Assembly (NCBI RefSeq): GCF_900114735.1
Contig: NZ_FOUA01000001.1
Span: 257,559 to 321,558, forward strand
Source: Halopseudomonas bauzanensis
Lineage (GTDB): Bacteria; Pseudomonadota; Gammaproteobacteria; Pseudomonadales; Pseudomonadaceae
Length of the DNA stretch: 64,000 nucleotides
Direction of reading: 5' to 3'
Every line of letters begins with the position of its first letter. Positions within the stretch are counted from its first letter, which is position 1. Under the pieces are notes generated by a model. It did not search any database. It was not told the DNA's origin and saw nothing but the letters and a program-made list of their open reading frames with translations. Both the position numbers and the translations under genes were made by a program. This document shows, one piece after another, positions 7,902 through 16,585 of the stretch.

Positions 7902-9731
7902 TTATTCCACTGTGACGGACTTGGCTAGGTTTCTGGGCTTGTCTACGTCAGTGCCTTTTACCAATGCCACATGATAACTGAGCAGTTGCAGCGGCAGGGT
8001 GTAAATGATCGGCGACACGCTTTCGTATACCCAGGGCATTTTGATGTGAGTGATGCCTTCGCCATTGTCCAGCTCCGCCCTTTCGCAGGCAAAATTGATC
8101 AATTGGCCACCACGGGCGCGAACTTCCTGGAGATTGGATTTGAGCTTTTCCAGCAGGCTGTCGCTGGGGGCAACGCTGACGACAGGCATATCTTCATCCA
8201 CCAGCGCCAAGGGCCCATGTTTGAGCTCGCCAGCGGCGTAGGCTTCGGCATGGATGTAGGAGATTTCCTTGAGCTTGAGCGCACCTTCCATAGCGATGGG
8301 GTAATGAGTACCGCGGCCGAGGAATAATGCGTGATGCTTGTTGGCAAAGCTTGCAGCCAGGGCTTCGATTTCGCCATTCAGCTCAAGAGTTTGCGCAGTG
8401 AGCGCCGGCAGGTTGCGCAGTGCGCGCACGTTGGCGGCAATCAGCTCGTTAGCGCGACCACGTTCCTGAGCCAGAGCGGTAGTCAACCACAGCAGCGCCA
8501 CCAATTGGGTGGTAAAGGCCTTGGTAGAGGCCACACCGATCTCCGGGCCAGCCTGGGTCAGCAAGCGCCAATCCGCTTCGCGCACCAAAGAGCTCCCGGC
8601 CACATTGCAGATGGCCAGGGTGCTGAGGTAGCCCTGGGACTTGGCGTGGCGCAGCGCGGCCAGGGTGTCGGCAGTTTCCCCTGATTGGGAGATGGTAATA
8701 AGGAGAGTATTTGTCGGTACCGCGACCTGGCGATAGCGAAACTCGCTGGCCACTTCCACCTGGCACGGCAGGCCGGCCTGCTCTTCGATCCAGTAGCTGG
8801 CAACCAATCCGGCATGGTAGCTGGTACCGCAGGCAACGATGTGGATGTTCTCGATATCCTTGAGGCGGGTTTCAGCATCTGGCCCGAGGGTGGCGGTGAG
8901 AACGTGATCATCACCCAGGATGCCGCTCAGGGTATTAGCGATGGCAACGGGCTGCTCATGAATTTCCTTGAGCATGTAATGACGGTATTCACCCTTGTCC
9001 AGGCTATGCGCAGCATGCTCATAACGCAGCACCGCATATTCCATCGGCACGTTCTGCTTGTTCCAGATTTCCCGGCTTTCCAGGGTCAGGCGGGCGTGGT
9101 CACCTTCGTCCAGATAGATGAACTGGTCAGTTACCTGCAGCAGGGCCAGCGGGTCGGAAGCAATAAAGCGCTCTTCACTGCCTTCACCAATGACCAACGG
9201 GCTACCCATCCGGGCACAATAGAGCGTATCGGGTTCATCCTGGTGAATGACGCCCAGCGCATAAGCGCCGTGCAGCTCTGTCAGGGTGGTACGGAAGGCG
9301 CAAAGCAGGTTCTGCTTTTGCTTGTAGTTGTGGGCCAGCAGGTGGGCGACAACTTCGGTGTCGGTATCAGAAGTGAACGTGTAGCCCAGGTCCGTCAGCT
9401 TCTTACGCAGGGTATTGTGGTTTTCGATAATGCCATTGTGGACGACGGCCAGGCGCTCGGACAGGTGCGGGTGGGCGTTGTGTTCGGCTGGCTTGCCGTG
9501 GGTGGCCCAGCGGGTGTGGGCGATGCCCAGGTGACCGTGGGCTGGCGACAGTTCCAGGGCATTTTCCAGCTCTGCCACCTTGCCGGCAGCGCGTACGCGC
9601 TTGATGCCGTTGCCGGTAGCCAGTACGGCCACACCGGCTGAGTCGTAGCCGCGGTATTCAAGGCGGCGCAAGCCTTCAATAAGGATGGGAGTGATGTTGC
9701 GTTTGGCTACTGCACCTACGATTCCGCACAT
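7902..9731 (-). CDS. glmS: GlmS, glutamine-fructose-6-phosphate aminotransferase (isomerising)
   Basis: Makes glucosamine-6-phosphate from fructose-6-phosphate and glutamine, the entry to UDP-GlcNAc. It has 609 residues, full length. The N-terminal class II glutamine amidotransferase domain starts with Cys2 (MCGIVGAVAKRN); the C-terminal half holds two SIS domains (VACGTSYHAG and LFLGRGTHYPIAMEG) and ends DVDKPRNLAKSVTVE. The start has an AGGAAG ribosome site. In many bacteria glmS is a housekeeping gene next to atp or glmU; here it heads a glycan operon downstream of an ops element, so it may be a dedicated or second copy. No glmS ribozyme was recognised upstream. Confidence 0.95.
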   Translation of the reverse strand: MCGIVGAVAKRNITPILIEGLRRLEYRGYDSAGVAVLATGNGIKRVRAAGKVAELENALELSPAHGHLGIAHTRWATHGKPAEHNAHPHLSERLAVVHNGIIENHNTLRKKLTDLGYTFTSDTDTEVVAHLLAHNYKQKQNLLCAFRTTLTELHGAYALGVIHQDEPDTLYCARMGSPLVIGEGSEERFIASDPLALLQVTDQFIYLDEGDHARLTLESREIWNKQNVPMEYAVLRYEHAAHSLDKGEYRHYMLKEIHEQPVAIANTLSGILGDDHVLTATLGPDAETRLKDIENIHIVACGTSYHAGLVASYWIEEQAGLPCQVEVASEFRYRQVAVPTNTLLITISQSGETADTLAALRHAKSQGYLSTLAICNVAGSSLVREADWRLLTQAGPEIGVASTKAFTTQLVALLWLTTALAQERGRANELIAANVRALRNLPALTAQTLELNGEIEALAASFANKHHALFLGRGTHYPIAMEGALKLKEISYIHAEAYAAGELKHGPLALVDEDMPVVSVAPSDSLLEKLKSNLQEVRARGGQLINFACERAELDNGEGITHIKMPWVYESVSPIIYTLPLQLLSYHVALVKGTDVDKPRNLAKSVTVE

Positions 9732-9828
9732 ATATTCTTCCTGCTGGATGCTGTGTTTTGTGTTTCAGTCGAACTATGACTGCGTGTGCATCCGTGCCCC
9801 GTTATGGCGCTCTCACGCTGGCCTTGGC

Positions 9829-9840
9829 CACGCTACCGCC
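9829..9840 (-). promoter_or_regulatory. ops (JUMPstart core) element upstream of glmS
   Basis: The minus strand reads GGCGGTAGCGTG, identical to the ops element that recruits RfaH to a paused RNA polymerase in enterobacterial polysaccharide operons. It lies about 98 bases upstream of the glmS start and about 100 bases downstream of the stop of an RfaH-family gene, in the sense orientation for glmS-wecBC-pse. The sequence match is direct; RfaH recruitment is inferred. Confidence 0.85.
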
Positions 9841-9940
9841 CCAAGATTTGATGTCGATCTCTTGAGGACATATCCATTTTCAGATTTTGACGCCGACATA
9901 TTGGCGCAGCGGCTCTAAGACCGCGCCAGTTTCGGAATGT

Positions 9941-10444
9941 TCAGATTGATTTGAGTTGCTGTATTGGTATACGGATCTGCTGTTCACGGTGCAGCATAGT
10001 TAGCAAAATGATGGCACGCTCGTCACCGTCAGACTTGCAGAAGATAGCATCCAGATCTTTGAAGGGGCCTTCAGTCACCATTACTTTGCCACCTTCTTCA
10101 AACAGGGGCCTGCCATGAATAGTGGCCAATCGCGACTGCAAGTTATCAATTATCTCGTCCGCTACCGCCAGAGGTTCGTTAGCAAAGGTCACCAGCCGCA
10201 GCACCCCGCGGGTAGAGCGGATGCTGTGCCAGTTGTCGGTGAGCCTGCACAGGTTTATGAAAAGATAACCGGGAAATAGTGGCTGTTTTGTGACAACTTT
10301 CTTGCCCTGCTGGATCTTCTCTACCGTATGCACAGGGCAATAACAGGGAAAGTGTTGGTTGCGCAGGTTCTCAGCGGCTCTGGCTTCCTGCCGTGGTTTG
10401 CACTGGATGAGATACCATTGTGCTGCTGCAGAGTCTTTAGCCAC
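9941..10444 (-). CDS. rfaH: RfaH-family transcription antiterminator
   Basis: NusG paralogue that would bind RNA polymerase at ops sites and suppress termination and pausing in long glycan operons. From the GTG at 10444 it has 167 residues, close to the 162 of E. coli RfaH. The N-terminal NGN domain begins AAQWYLIQCKPRQEARAAEN and contains KQPLFPGYLFINL; the C-terminal KOW-like part has GGKVMVTEGPFKDLDAIF. I chose the GTG because an AAGGA site lies about 9 bases upstream. ATG codons at 10486 and 10507 are in frame but have no ribosome site and would add an unusual N-terminal tail. Its location directly before the ops-bearing operon suggests a dedicated regulator. Confidence 0.85.
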   Translation of the reverse strand: MAKDSAAAQWYLIQCKPRQEARAAENLRNQHFPCYCPVHTVEKIQQGKKVVTKQPLFPGYLFINLCRLTDNWHSIRSTRGVLRLVTFANEPLAVADEIIDNLQSRLATIHGRPLFEEGGKVMVTEGPFKDLDAIFCKSDGDERAIILLTMLHREQQIRIPIQQLKSI

Positions 10445-10515
10445 GTTACTTTTCCTTTTTTCTAGCGCGGCTCTCGGAAAAGGCATCTTGTTAATGCCGC
10501 CGACCATGTCGCAAG

Positions 10516-10542
10516 GGCTGAGATATTACTCAGCCTAGGCTG
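10516..10542. promoter_or_regulatory. Nested inverted repeats upstream of rfaH-like gene
   Basis: GGCTGAG (10516-10522) and CTCAGCC (10529-10535) form a perfect 7-bp inverted repeat with a 6-base centre. The right arm also belongs to a perfect 12-bp palindrome CAGCCTAGGCTG (10531-10542). This could be an operator or a switchable leader hairpin for the RfaH-like gene. No known binding consensus was recognised. Confidence 0.45.
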
Positions 10543-10645
10543 ACTGTTACAAGTCCTGAACACCTCTATCACAGGACTTTTCGTGTACTACAGCTGCTCT
10601 AACATTCGCATATTTATCTTGCAACTGTCTTTTGGTTATATGCCA

Positions 10646-12055
10646 TCACTCGCCGGGAATAAGGATTTCAAACATATGTTTACATGATCTCGCTTTTTCC
10701 CCCAGCTTCGCCGCCAGCGCTTGCTTGGCGCCCCTGTCACCATGCACCAACCGCACCTCCGCTGGCCAGTGGCGCATGCGAGTGACAAAGTTGACCAAGC
10801 CTTTTTGATCGGCGTGTGCTGAGTATCCACCCAGGGTAGTCACCCCAGCGCGAATGTTGAGCCGCTCCCCCTCCACGTCCACATAACCGCCCTGCGGGCC
10901 GTATTGCTGAACGGCCCGTCCTGGAGTACCTGCAGCCTGATAACCGGTGAAGATAATATTGTGCCGGGGCTCCTCCAGCATGGCCTTCAGATAGTTGACG
11001 ATGCGGCCTGCACTGCACATGCCGTTACCGGTAATGACGATAGCCGGCTGGCGGGTCTGAGCCAGGCGATTGACCATGGCCTGGTGCTGGGCGTGCGTAT
11101 TGACCGTGAGCAACTGATCGAAGCCCAGCGGTTTGTGTCCCTTGGCCACACGAGCCAGTGCTTCCCTGGCCCAATAGGGTTTTAGTTCGCGATAAAGCTG
11201 GGTGAAGCGACTGGCCAGCGGCGCGTCAAGGATGATCGGCATCTGGCTCCAGTCACCCTTCTGGCTGGAGATAATGCTTTCCAGTTCGTAAAGTAACTCC
11301 TGGGTGCGACCAATGCTAAACGCCGGAATGAGCACCGTACCGCCATCGGCCAGCGCCTGCTCCAGTGCCGCTTGAAAGCGTTGACGGCGCGTGCGGCGGT
11401 CTTCGTGCAGGCGGTCGCCGTAGGTGCTTTCCAGCACCACTACATCGGCACGGTAGGGGATGTCGGGTGGCGGCAGCAAAGGGGCATGGGGCGCCCCTAG
11501 ATCGCCGGAAAAGATGATACGACGGCTGCGATTTTCCTTTGGGTAGTACACATCAAATTCTACCCAGGCGGAACCAAGAATGTGTCCAGCCCGCTGAAAG
11601 CGGACTTTGCAGCGCAGATCGGGTTGCTCGATCAGGGTTGTCCATTCCCGGTAGGGCTTGCCGTTGAGCATGGGCTGGACCAGCTTGATAAAGCGCTCGG
11701 CCAATTGAGCGTCACGCTGGATGCCGACCATGAAGGCATCTTCCAGCACGGTGGGCAGCAGCTTGGCAGAGGGCTCGGTGCAGTAGATAGGGGCATTGAA
11801 CCCGGCGGCCAACAGCCAGGGCAGTCTGCCGACGTGGTCTATGTGAACATGGGTAAGCACCAGGGCTTGCACGCTGCCTAACGGGAATTCGATGCTGAGA
11901 TCGTTGGCTTTGGCGCCTCGTTTGGAGGCTTCTGCCCCCTGGAACAGCCCGCAGTCGATCAACACGCTGACGGTTGGGCTCAGGTGGAGCTGATGGCAGG
12001 AGCCGGTGACGCCGCTCGTGGCACCGTGGTGTTCGATGTGGGGGTAGTGGGTCAT
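10646..12055 (-). CDS. Beta-CASP metallo-beta-lactamase (RNase J/CPSF-73-like hydrolase)
   Basis: A zinc-dependent hydrolase of 469 residues with the MBL fold followed by a beta-CASP domain and an RMMBL segment, the layout of bacterial homologues of the mRNA 3'-end endonuclease CPSF-73. The zinc motif is His69-x-His71-x-Asp73-His74 in LTHVHIDHVGRLPWLL. Later ligands are in GHILGSAWVEF and IFSGDLGAPHAPLLP. The RMMBL part includes VTTLGGYSAHADQKGLVNF. Family knowledge suggests RNA processing, but no substrate is known for the proteobacterial members. It stands alone on the minus strand between rfaH and the divergent capsule genes. Confidence 0.85.
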   Translation of the reverse strand: MTHYPHIEHHGATSGVTGSCHQLHLSPTVSVLIDCGLFQGAEASKRGAKANDLSIEFPLGSVQALVLTHVHIDHVGRLPWLLAAGFNAPIYCTEPSAKLLPTVLEDAFMVGIQRDAQLAERFIKLVQPMLNGKPYREWTTLIEQPDLRCKVRFQRAGHILGSAWVEFDVYYPKENRSRRIIFSGDLGAPHAPLLPPPDIPYRADVVVLESTYGDRLHEDRRTRRQRFQAALEQALADGGTVLIPAFSIGRTQELLYELESIISSQKGDWSQMPIILDAPLASRFTQLYRELKPYWAREALARVAKGHKPLGFDQLLTVNTHAQHQAMVNRLAQTRQPAIVITGNGMCSAGRIVNYLKAMLEEPRHNIIFTGYQAAGTPGRAVQQYGPQGGYVDVEGERLNIRAGVTTLGGYSAHADQKGLVNFVTRMRHWPAEVRLVHGDRGAKQALAAKLGEKARSCKHMFEILIPGE

Positions 12056-12318
12056 GGAAGTCCTTTTTTTGTTTTTGGTTATTGCGCCCCGGGTCGTGCT
12101 TGGGTGTTGCGCTTGAGAAAGCGTACCGTAAGGAGGCCGCGGGCCGGGGTGGTGGCTTTGCAGACTGTGGTCGAGTAGACATTTTTAGAACAATTGAGCT
12201 GCCGTCATTAAAGTGGCATATACGCCGGGCATGCTTCAGCACTTCTTGACCTTGATAGGGGTTCTATCTACAGTTGCGAACTTGATCGCCTGCCTATTTA
12301 CGGATGCCACGGTACTGC

Positions 12319-12756
12319 ATGTTCAAATCTATTCTGGTTGTTTGTGTGGGCAATATTTGCCGTAGCCCCACTGGCGAAGCCCTGTTAAAACAGAAGTTGG
12401 CAGGAAAAGACATAACCATAAGCTCAGCGGGGCTTGGCGCACTGGTTGGCAAGCCGGTGGATGTTACTGCTGCGGAGTTTCTCGACACCGCGGGCTGCCC
12501 GCTCCCTGACCACCAGGCTCGCCAACTCACTCCCGAGATGTTGCGTGAGGCTGACCTGGTGTTGGCAATGGAGCAACGCCACCTGCAATCTATCCATTCA
12601 CTCGCGCCTGAAGCACGGGGTAAAACTTTTTTGTTCTCCAAGTGGTCTGATGGGCGGGATGTGCCTGACCCCTACCGTCAGCAGCGCCCCGCTTTTGAGC
12701 ATGTGTTCAAGATTCTGGATAACGCCGCCACTGCCTGGTTGCCTTATCTCAAGTGA
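12319..12756 (+). CDS. etp: Low-molecular-weight protein-tyrosine phosphatase (Etp/Wzb)
   Basis: Dephosphorylates the C-terminal tyrosines of the partner kinase encoded next, allowing the cycling needed for capsule or exopolysaccharide export. From the ATG at 12319 it has 145 residues. The phosphatase loop is Cys9-VGNIC-Arg15-Ser in LVVCVGNICRSPTGEA, and the general-acid aspartate is in VPDPYRQ near the C-terminus. An in-frame ATG 15 bases upstream would add MPRYC; the chosen start fits the family. Etk follows after 27 bases. Confidence 0.92.
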   Translation: MFKSILVVCVGNICRSPTGEALLKQKLAGKDITISSAGLGALVGKPVDVTAAEFLDTAGCPLPDHQARQLTPEMLREADLVLAMEQRHLQSIHSLAPEARGKTFLFSKWSDGRDVPDPYRQQRPAFEHVFKILDNAATAWLPYLK

Positions 12757-12783
12757 TGTTTTTTCAGTTATAGAGAGCCCCTG

Positions 12784-15003
12784 ATGCAGAATACGCCTGC
12801 CGTTGCGCCACCTAAATCCAGTGATGAAATCGATCTATTGGCGCTGCTGGGCGCGCTGCTGGACAACAAGGCCATCATCATTGCCTGTACCGTCTTCTTT
12901 GCCGTAGTAGGTATTGCCTATGCGGTGTTGAGTACACCGGTCTACCAGGCCAATGGCATGATCCAAATTGAAGAGAAATCCTCCGGTGTTGGCAGCTTGC
13001 TGGGTGACAGTGAAATGTTCGCAACCAGCTCTCCCGCCGTAACCGAGATTGAGTTGCTCAAGTCCCGCCAGGTGATTGGCCAGGCTGTGGACAACCTCAA
13101 GCTGACCATTGTTGCCGAACCGAAACTGTTCCCGGTGATTGGTCCCTTTATGCACCGCCGCTTTCAGGCCGAGCCTGAGCAGCCCGTGGCCAGCGCCTTT
13201 CTCGGCTTTGGCAGCTTTGCCTGGGGTGGCGAGCGTATTGATATATTCCAGCTTGACGTATCGCCCGCTTATGAGGGAGAACCCCTGGTCCTGGTCGCGG
13301 GTGAAAATGGCGCTTATACCCTTTTCAATGAAGCTAGCCAGGAGCTGGTGACCGGTACAGTAGGTGAAGCTGTAGACGTTAATGGCATCAAGATTCAGGT
13401 GGCCGAGTTGATTGCCCGCCCCGGCACAGAGTTTGACGTCGTGAAACGCGGCCGATTGAGCACCATTCTGAGCCTCCAGCGCGAGATCGCAGCCAGTGAG
13501 AGAGGCAAGGACTCCGGCATAATGACTGTTGCACTTCAACATACCAAGCCTGCCTTCGCTATGGCAGTGCTGGATGAAGTCAGCCGGCTGTATGTGCGCC
13601 AGAATGTCGAGCGAAAGTCCGCCGAGGCCCAGCAGAGCCTGGAGTTCCTGACCGACCAGCTACCAAAGGTACGCAAGGATCTGGAACAGGCCGAGAGTGC
13701 GTTGAATGCCTACCAGGCCAGCGCGGGTTCGGTGGATATCACCATCGAAACCCAATCCGTATTGAACCAAGTCGTAGAGTTGGAAGCGGCCATTTCCGAA
13801 CTCACCCTCAAGCGCGAAGAGCTGCAACGCCGCTTTACCCGCGACCACCCCAGCTATCAGGCGCTGATGAGCCAGATGGGCCAGCTGGAGAACCGGCGGG
13901 ACCGTCTGCTGGAAGAAGTCGGCGGCCTGCCGGAAACCCAGCAAGAGCTGCTGCGCCTGACCCGCGATGTGCAGGTGAGTACCGAGATCTACACCCAGAT
14001 GCTGAACAAATCCCAGGAGCTGGACGTGATGCGTGCCGGTACCGTGGGCAATGTGCGCATTATTGACACTGCCGCCGTGGATACCAGCGCGCCGGTCAAA
14101 CCGAAGAAGCCCTTAATCGTGGTGCTGGCTACCCTGCTGGGTGGCATGCTGGGCGTCGCTATCGCCCTGCTCCGCCATGCGCTGAACCGTGGCATCGAGA
14201 ACCCCGAGCTGATTGAACAGATCGGCTTGCCGGTCTATGCCTCAATACCTTTCAGTAAGGACCAGGAAGTTATGGAGCGCGGCTTCAAGGGCAAGCCCTC
14301 ACATGTACAAGGGTCCCATTTGCTCGCGGCTACCAACCCGGCGGATCTGTCGATCGAGGCGCTGCGCAGCCTGCGCACGAGCTTGCACTTCGCCATGATG
14401 GAAGCGAAGAATAATGTCCTGATGATCTCCGGCCCCAGCCCAGGGGTAGGCAAGTCCTTCGTGTCTGCCAACCTGGCAGCCATCGTGGCCCAGAGTGGCC
14501 AGAAGGTGGTGCTGGTCGATGCCGATATGCGCAAGGGTTACCTGCACAAACTGGTCAACATGAGCCCGGATGCTGGCCTGTCGGGTTTGCTGGTGCATAC
14601 CCACACCCTGGCGGATGTAATGCATAAGACCGAGGTGGAGGGCATGCACTTCATCAGCCGGGGTACCATTCCGCCAAACCCATCTGAACTGTTGATGCAT
14701 TCCAATTTCCAGGCCCTGCTGGATCAACTCAGTTCGATGTATGACCTTGTCATTGTCGATACACCGCCTATTCTTGCAGTGACCGATGCTGCCCTGGTCG
14801 GCAGGCTGGCGGGCACCAGCCTGATTGTGACCCGCTTTGGCCTGAACCCGGTGAAGGAAGTGGAGCTGACCGTACAGCGCTTCCGCAATAACGGTATCGA
14901 GATCAAGGGCGCCATCTTCAATGCGGTACAGAAGAAGGCAGCAGCATACGGCTACGGTAATTACGGCTATTATCAGTACGAATACAAGTCGGACGCCAAA
15001 TAA
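12784..15003 (+). CDS. wzc: Polysaccharide co-polymerase / BY-kinase (Wzc/Etk)
   Basis: Inner-membrane tyrosine autokinase of 739 residues that controls chain length and couples polymerisation to export through Wza. It has a short cytoplasmic N-terminus, TM1 at about 35-57, a long periplasmic Wzz-type domain with coiled-coil segments (about 280-400), TM2 at about 442-463, and a cytoplasmic kinase domain. Walker A is SGPSPGVGKSFVSANLA (about 544-560), Walker A' is VVLVDADMRKG, and Walker B is LVIVDTPPIL. The tail is tyrosine-rich (AYGYGNYGYYQYEY), the autophosphorylation cluster. Dimension and layout match E. coli Etk/Wzc. Confidence 0.94.
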   Translation: MQNTPAVAPPKSSDEIDLLALLGALLDNKAIIIACTVFFAVVGIAYAVLSTPVYQANGMIQIEEKSSGVGSLLGDSEMFATSSPAVTEIELLKSRQVIGQAVDNLKLTIVAEPKLFPVIGPFMHRRFQAEPEQPVASAFLGFGSFAWGGERIDIFQLDVSPAYEGEPLVLVAGENGAYTLFNEASQELVTGTVGEAVDVNGIKIQVAELIARPGTEFDVVKRGRLSTILSLQREIAASERGKDSGIMTVALQHTKPAFAMAVLDEVSRLYVRQNVERKSAEAQQSLEFLTDQLPKVRKDLEQAESALNAYQASAGSVDITIETQSVLNQVVELEAAISELTLKREELQRRFTRDHPSYQALMSQMGQLENRRDRLLEEVGGLPETQQELLRLTRDVQVSTEIYTQMLNKSQELDVMRAGTVGNVRIIDTAAVDTSAPVKPKKPLIVVLATLLGGMLGVAIALLRHALNRGIENPELIEQIGLPVYASIPFSKDQEVMERGFKGKPSHVQGSHLLAATNPADLSIEALRSLRTSLHFAMMEAKNNVLMISGPSPGVGKSFVSANLAAIVAQSGQKVVLVDADMRKGYLHKLVNMSPDAGLSGLLVHTHTLADVMHKTEVEGMHFISRGTIPPNPSELLMHSNFQALLDQLSSMYDLVIVDTPPILAVTDAALVGRLAGTSLIVTRFGLNPVKEVELTVQRFRNNGIEIKGAIFNAVQKKAAAYGYGNYGYYQYEYKSDAK

Positions 15004-15040
15004 ATCAGTTTGCAATATGGAACCATTATGATTTAGTGGG

Positions 15041-15068
15041 TTCCCATGGGTAACCAAGTCGGTATAAT
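15041..15068 (+). promoter_or_regulatory. Sigma-70 promoter for gfcA/yjbE
   Basis: TTCCCA (15041-15046) and a perfect TATAAT (15063-15068) are separated by 16 bases and lie about 33 bases before the small exported-protein gene. An AAGGAG ribosome site follows. Predicted by eye. Confidence 0.6.
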
Positions 15069-15100
15069 CCGACAGACACGAACTTTTAAGGAGTCGAGAT

Positions 15101-15379
15101 ATGAAAAAACAAGCAATCGCATTGGTGGCCAGTGGTCTTCTGCTCGCCTCCGGTCTTACTTTCGCTCAGCAGGACGCTCCTGCTGAAACAGGCGCACCGG
15201 CAGCTGCTGCTGGTACCAATGCAGGTGCAGGTGCAGGTGCAGCTGAAGGCACTCTGGGCTCCTACGGTGGCGTAGCACTGGGTGTTGCGGCTGTGGGCCT
15301 GGCTGTAGCAGCGGCTTCCGATAGCGACAGCAGCGGCGGCACTTCTACATCGACAAGTACTGCCACCCAGACCAACTGA
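15101..15379 (+). CDS. gfcA: Small exported YjbE/GfcA-like protein
   Basis: A 92-residue secreted protein with a clear signal peptide (MKKQAIALVASGLLLASGLTFA, cleavage probably after residue 22). The mature part is rich in Ala and Gly, has a hydrophobic stretch GVALGVAAVGLAVAAASD and ends in a Ser/Thr run (SGGTSTSTSTATQT). This resembles YjbE and GfcA, the small first products of the yjbEFGH and gfcABCDE exopolysaccharide operons, whose molecular role is unknown. It has its own promoter and is followed at once by a strong terminator, so it may be made in excess over the downstream genes. Confidence 0.75.
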   Translation: MKKQAIALVASGLLLASGLTFAQQDAPAETGAPAAAAGTNAGAGAGAAEGTLGSYGGVALGVAAVGLAVAAASDSDSSGGTSTSTSTATQTN

Positions 15380-15400
15380 TTTATCGTTGCGGCTGGAAAG

Positions 15401-15437
15401 AGCCACCTGAAACCTTGCTTCAGGTGGCTTTTTTTTA
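15401..15437 (+). terminator. Rho-independent terminator between gfcA and wza
   Basis: AGCCACCTGAA (15401-15411) pairs perfectly with TTCAGGTGGCT (15419-15429) across a 7-base loop and runs into a string of T. It sits inside the export operon, only 29 bases before the wza start, so it probably limits read-through and sets the gfcA:wza ratio. Confidence 0.9.
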
Positions 15438-15465
15438 CTTGGAACACCACGGAAGAATACCAATC

Positions 15466-16575
15466 ATGATCCGATTCCCGCTTGTCGCTCTGGGCGCCTC
15501 CACCCTTCTCCTCCAGGCTTGCATGTTCTCCCCCGGGATGCACATGGACACCGACCGCCTGATCAGTCAGGATTCCGCTGAAAACAGCATGGTGGAAATG
15601 GTCCAGATCACGCCCAAGCTGATCGCTCAGGATCAGGCTGTCAATGACAGACTGGCAGTACCTCAGGCGCTGCTTGACTATTCCCCGGAAAATTACCGGA
15701 TCGGCGCTAACGATGCGCTGTTTATCACTGTTTGGGACCATCCCGAGCTGACCATTCCCGGTGGCCAACAACAACCCTCCAGTGCCAACGCCCGGGTAGT
15801 GCGGGATGATGGCACGCTGTTTTACCCCTTTATCGGCAATGTGCATGTAGCGGGCAAGACCCTAGAAGAACTGCGTGAGATCATTGCCACCCGCTTGGCG
15901 CGCTATATCGAACAGCCCCAGGTTGACGTTAACGTCATCGAATACAACAGCCAGAAGATCTATTTCAGCGGCGCCTTCGAGAATGCCGGCATCCTGCCGG
16001 TGAATGCGCAACGGTTGACGCTGCTGGAAGCAGTAGGCCAGGCCGGCATCAATCCCCAGACTGCTGATCTGTCCAACCTGCAGATCATCCGCGATGGCGT
16101 GACCTATCGCCTGGACTATGACCGCCTGACCAGCATGCCGAGCCGCATTGGCGACGTGTACCTGCGCCCTGGCGATAAGGTGCATATGGGTCTGAACGAC
16201 TCCCGCAAGATACTGGTTATGGGCGAGATTGGTCGCCCTGGCGCAATACCTTACCGCACCAGCAAGATGACTCTTAGCGAAGTGCTGGGTACCGTCGGCG
16301 GCCCTTCGCCGCTGAGTTCCAGTGGCAAAGAAGTGTATGTGATTCGCGGCGTCGAGAATATCGAGAACGAGAAGGCGACCGTGTTCCAGCTCAATGCCCA
16401 GTCACCTTCGGCGTTCATTCTGGCTAATCAGTTCGAGATGCAGCCACAAGATGTGGTCTTTGTGGGTGCTGCAGGCGTGACGCGCTGGAACCGCTTTATC
16501 AGCCAGCTGCTGCCCACTGCCACCATTCTCTATACCGGTGCCAGAACGGAAGATGAAGTAAGAAGCAACAACTGA
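15466..16575 (+). CDS. wza: Outer-membrane polysaccharide export lipoprotein Wza (GfcE)
   Basis: Forms the octameric outer-membrane channel that exports polysaccharide under control of the Wzc/Etk kinase. It has 369 residues (E. coli Wza has 379). A lipoprotein signal ends in LLLQAC with Cys19 as the lipidated residue. The Poly_export domain starts around YRIGANDALFITVWDHPEL, followed by SLBB repeats (IYFSGAFENAGILPVNAQRL and ILVMGEIGRPGAIPY) and an amphipathic C-terminus (VTRWNRFISQLLPTATILYTG) that would form the barrel helix. The ATG at 15466 is preferred to an in-frame one at 15415 inside the terminator. Confidence 0.94.
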   Translation: MIRFPLVALGASTLLLQACMFSPGMHMDTDRLISQDSAENSMVEMVQITPKLIAQDQAVNDRLAVPQALLDYSPENYRIGANDALFITVWDHPELTIPGGQQQPSSANARVVRDDGTLFYPFIGNVHVAGKTLEELREIIATRLARYIEQPQVDVNVIEYNSQKIYFSGAFENAGILPVNAQRLTLLEAVGQAGINPQTADLSNLQIIRDGVTYRLDYDRLTSMPSRIGDVYLRPGDKVHMGLNDSRKILVMGEIGRPGAIPYRTSKMTLSEVLGTVGGPSPLSSSGKEVYVIRGVENIENEKATVFQLNAQSPSAFILANQFEMQPQDVVFVGAAGVTRWNRFISQLLPTATILYTGARTEDEVRSNN

Positions 16576-16585
16576 GGACGCCCCG

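Noticed and set aside
10551..10580. AAGTCCTG/CAGGACTT hairpin as terminator of the metallo-beta-lactamase gene
   Set aside because: The T run follows only on the plus strand, where there is no gene to end. On the minus strand no T tract follows.
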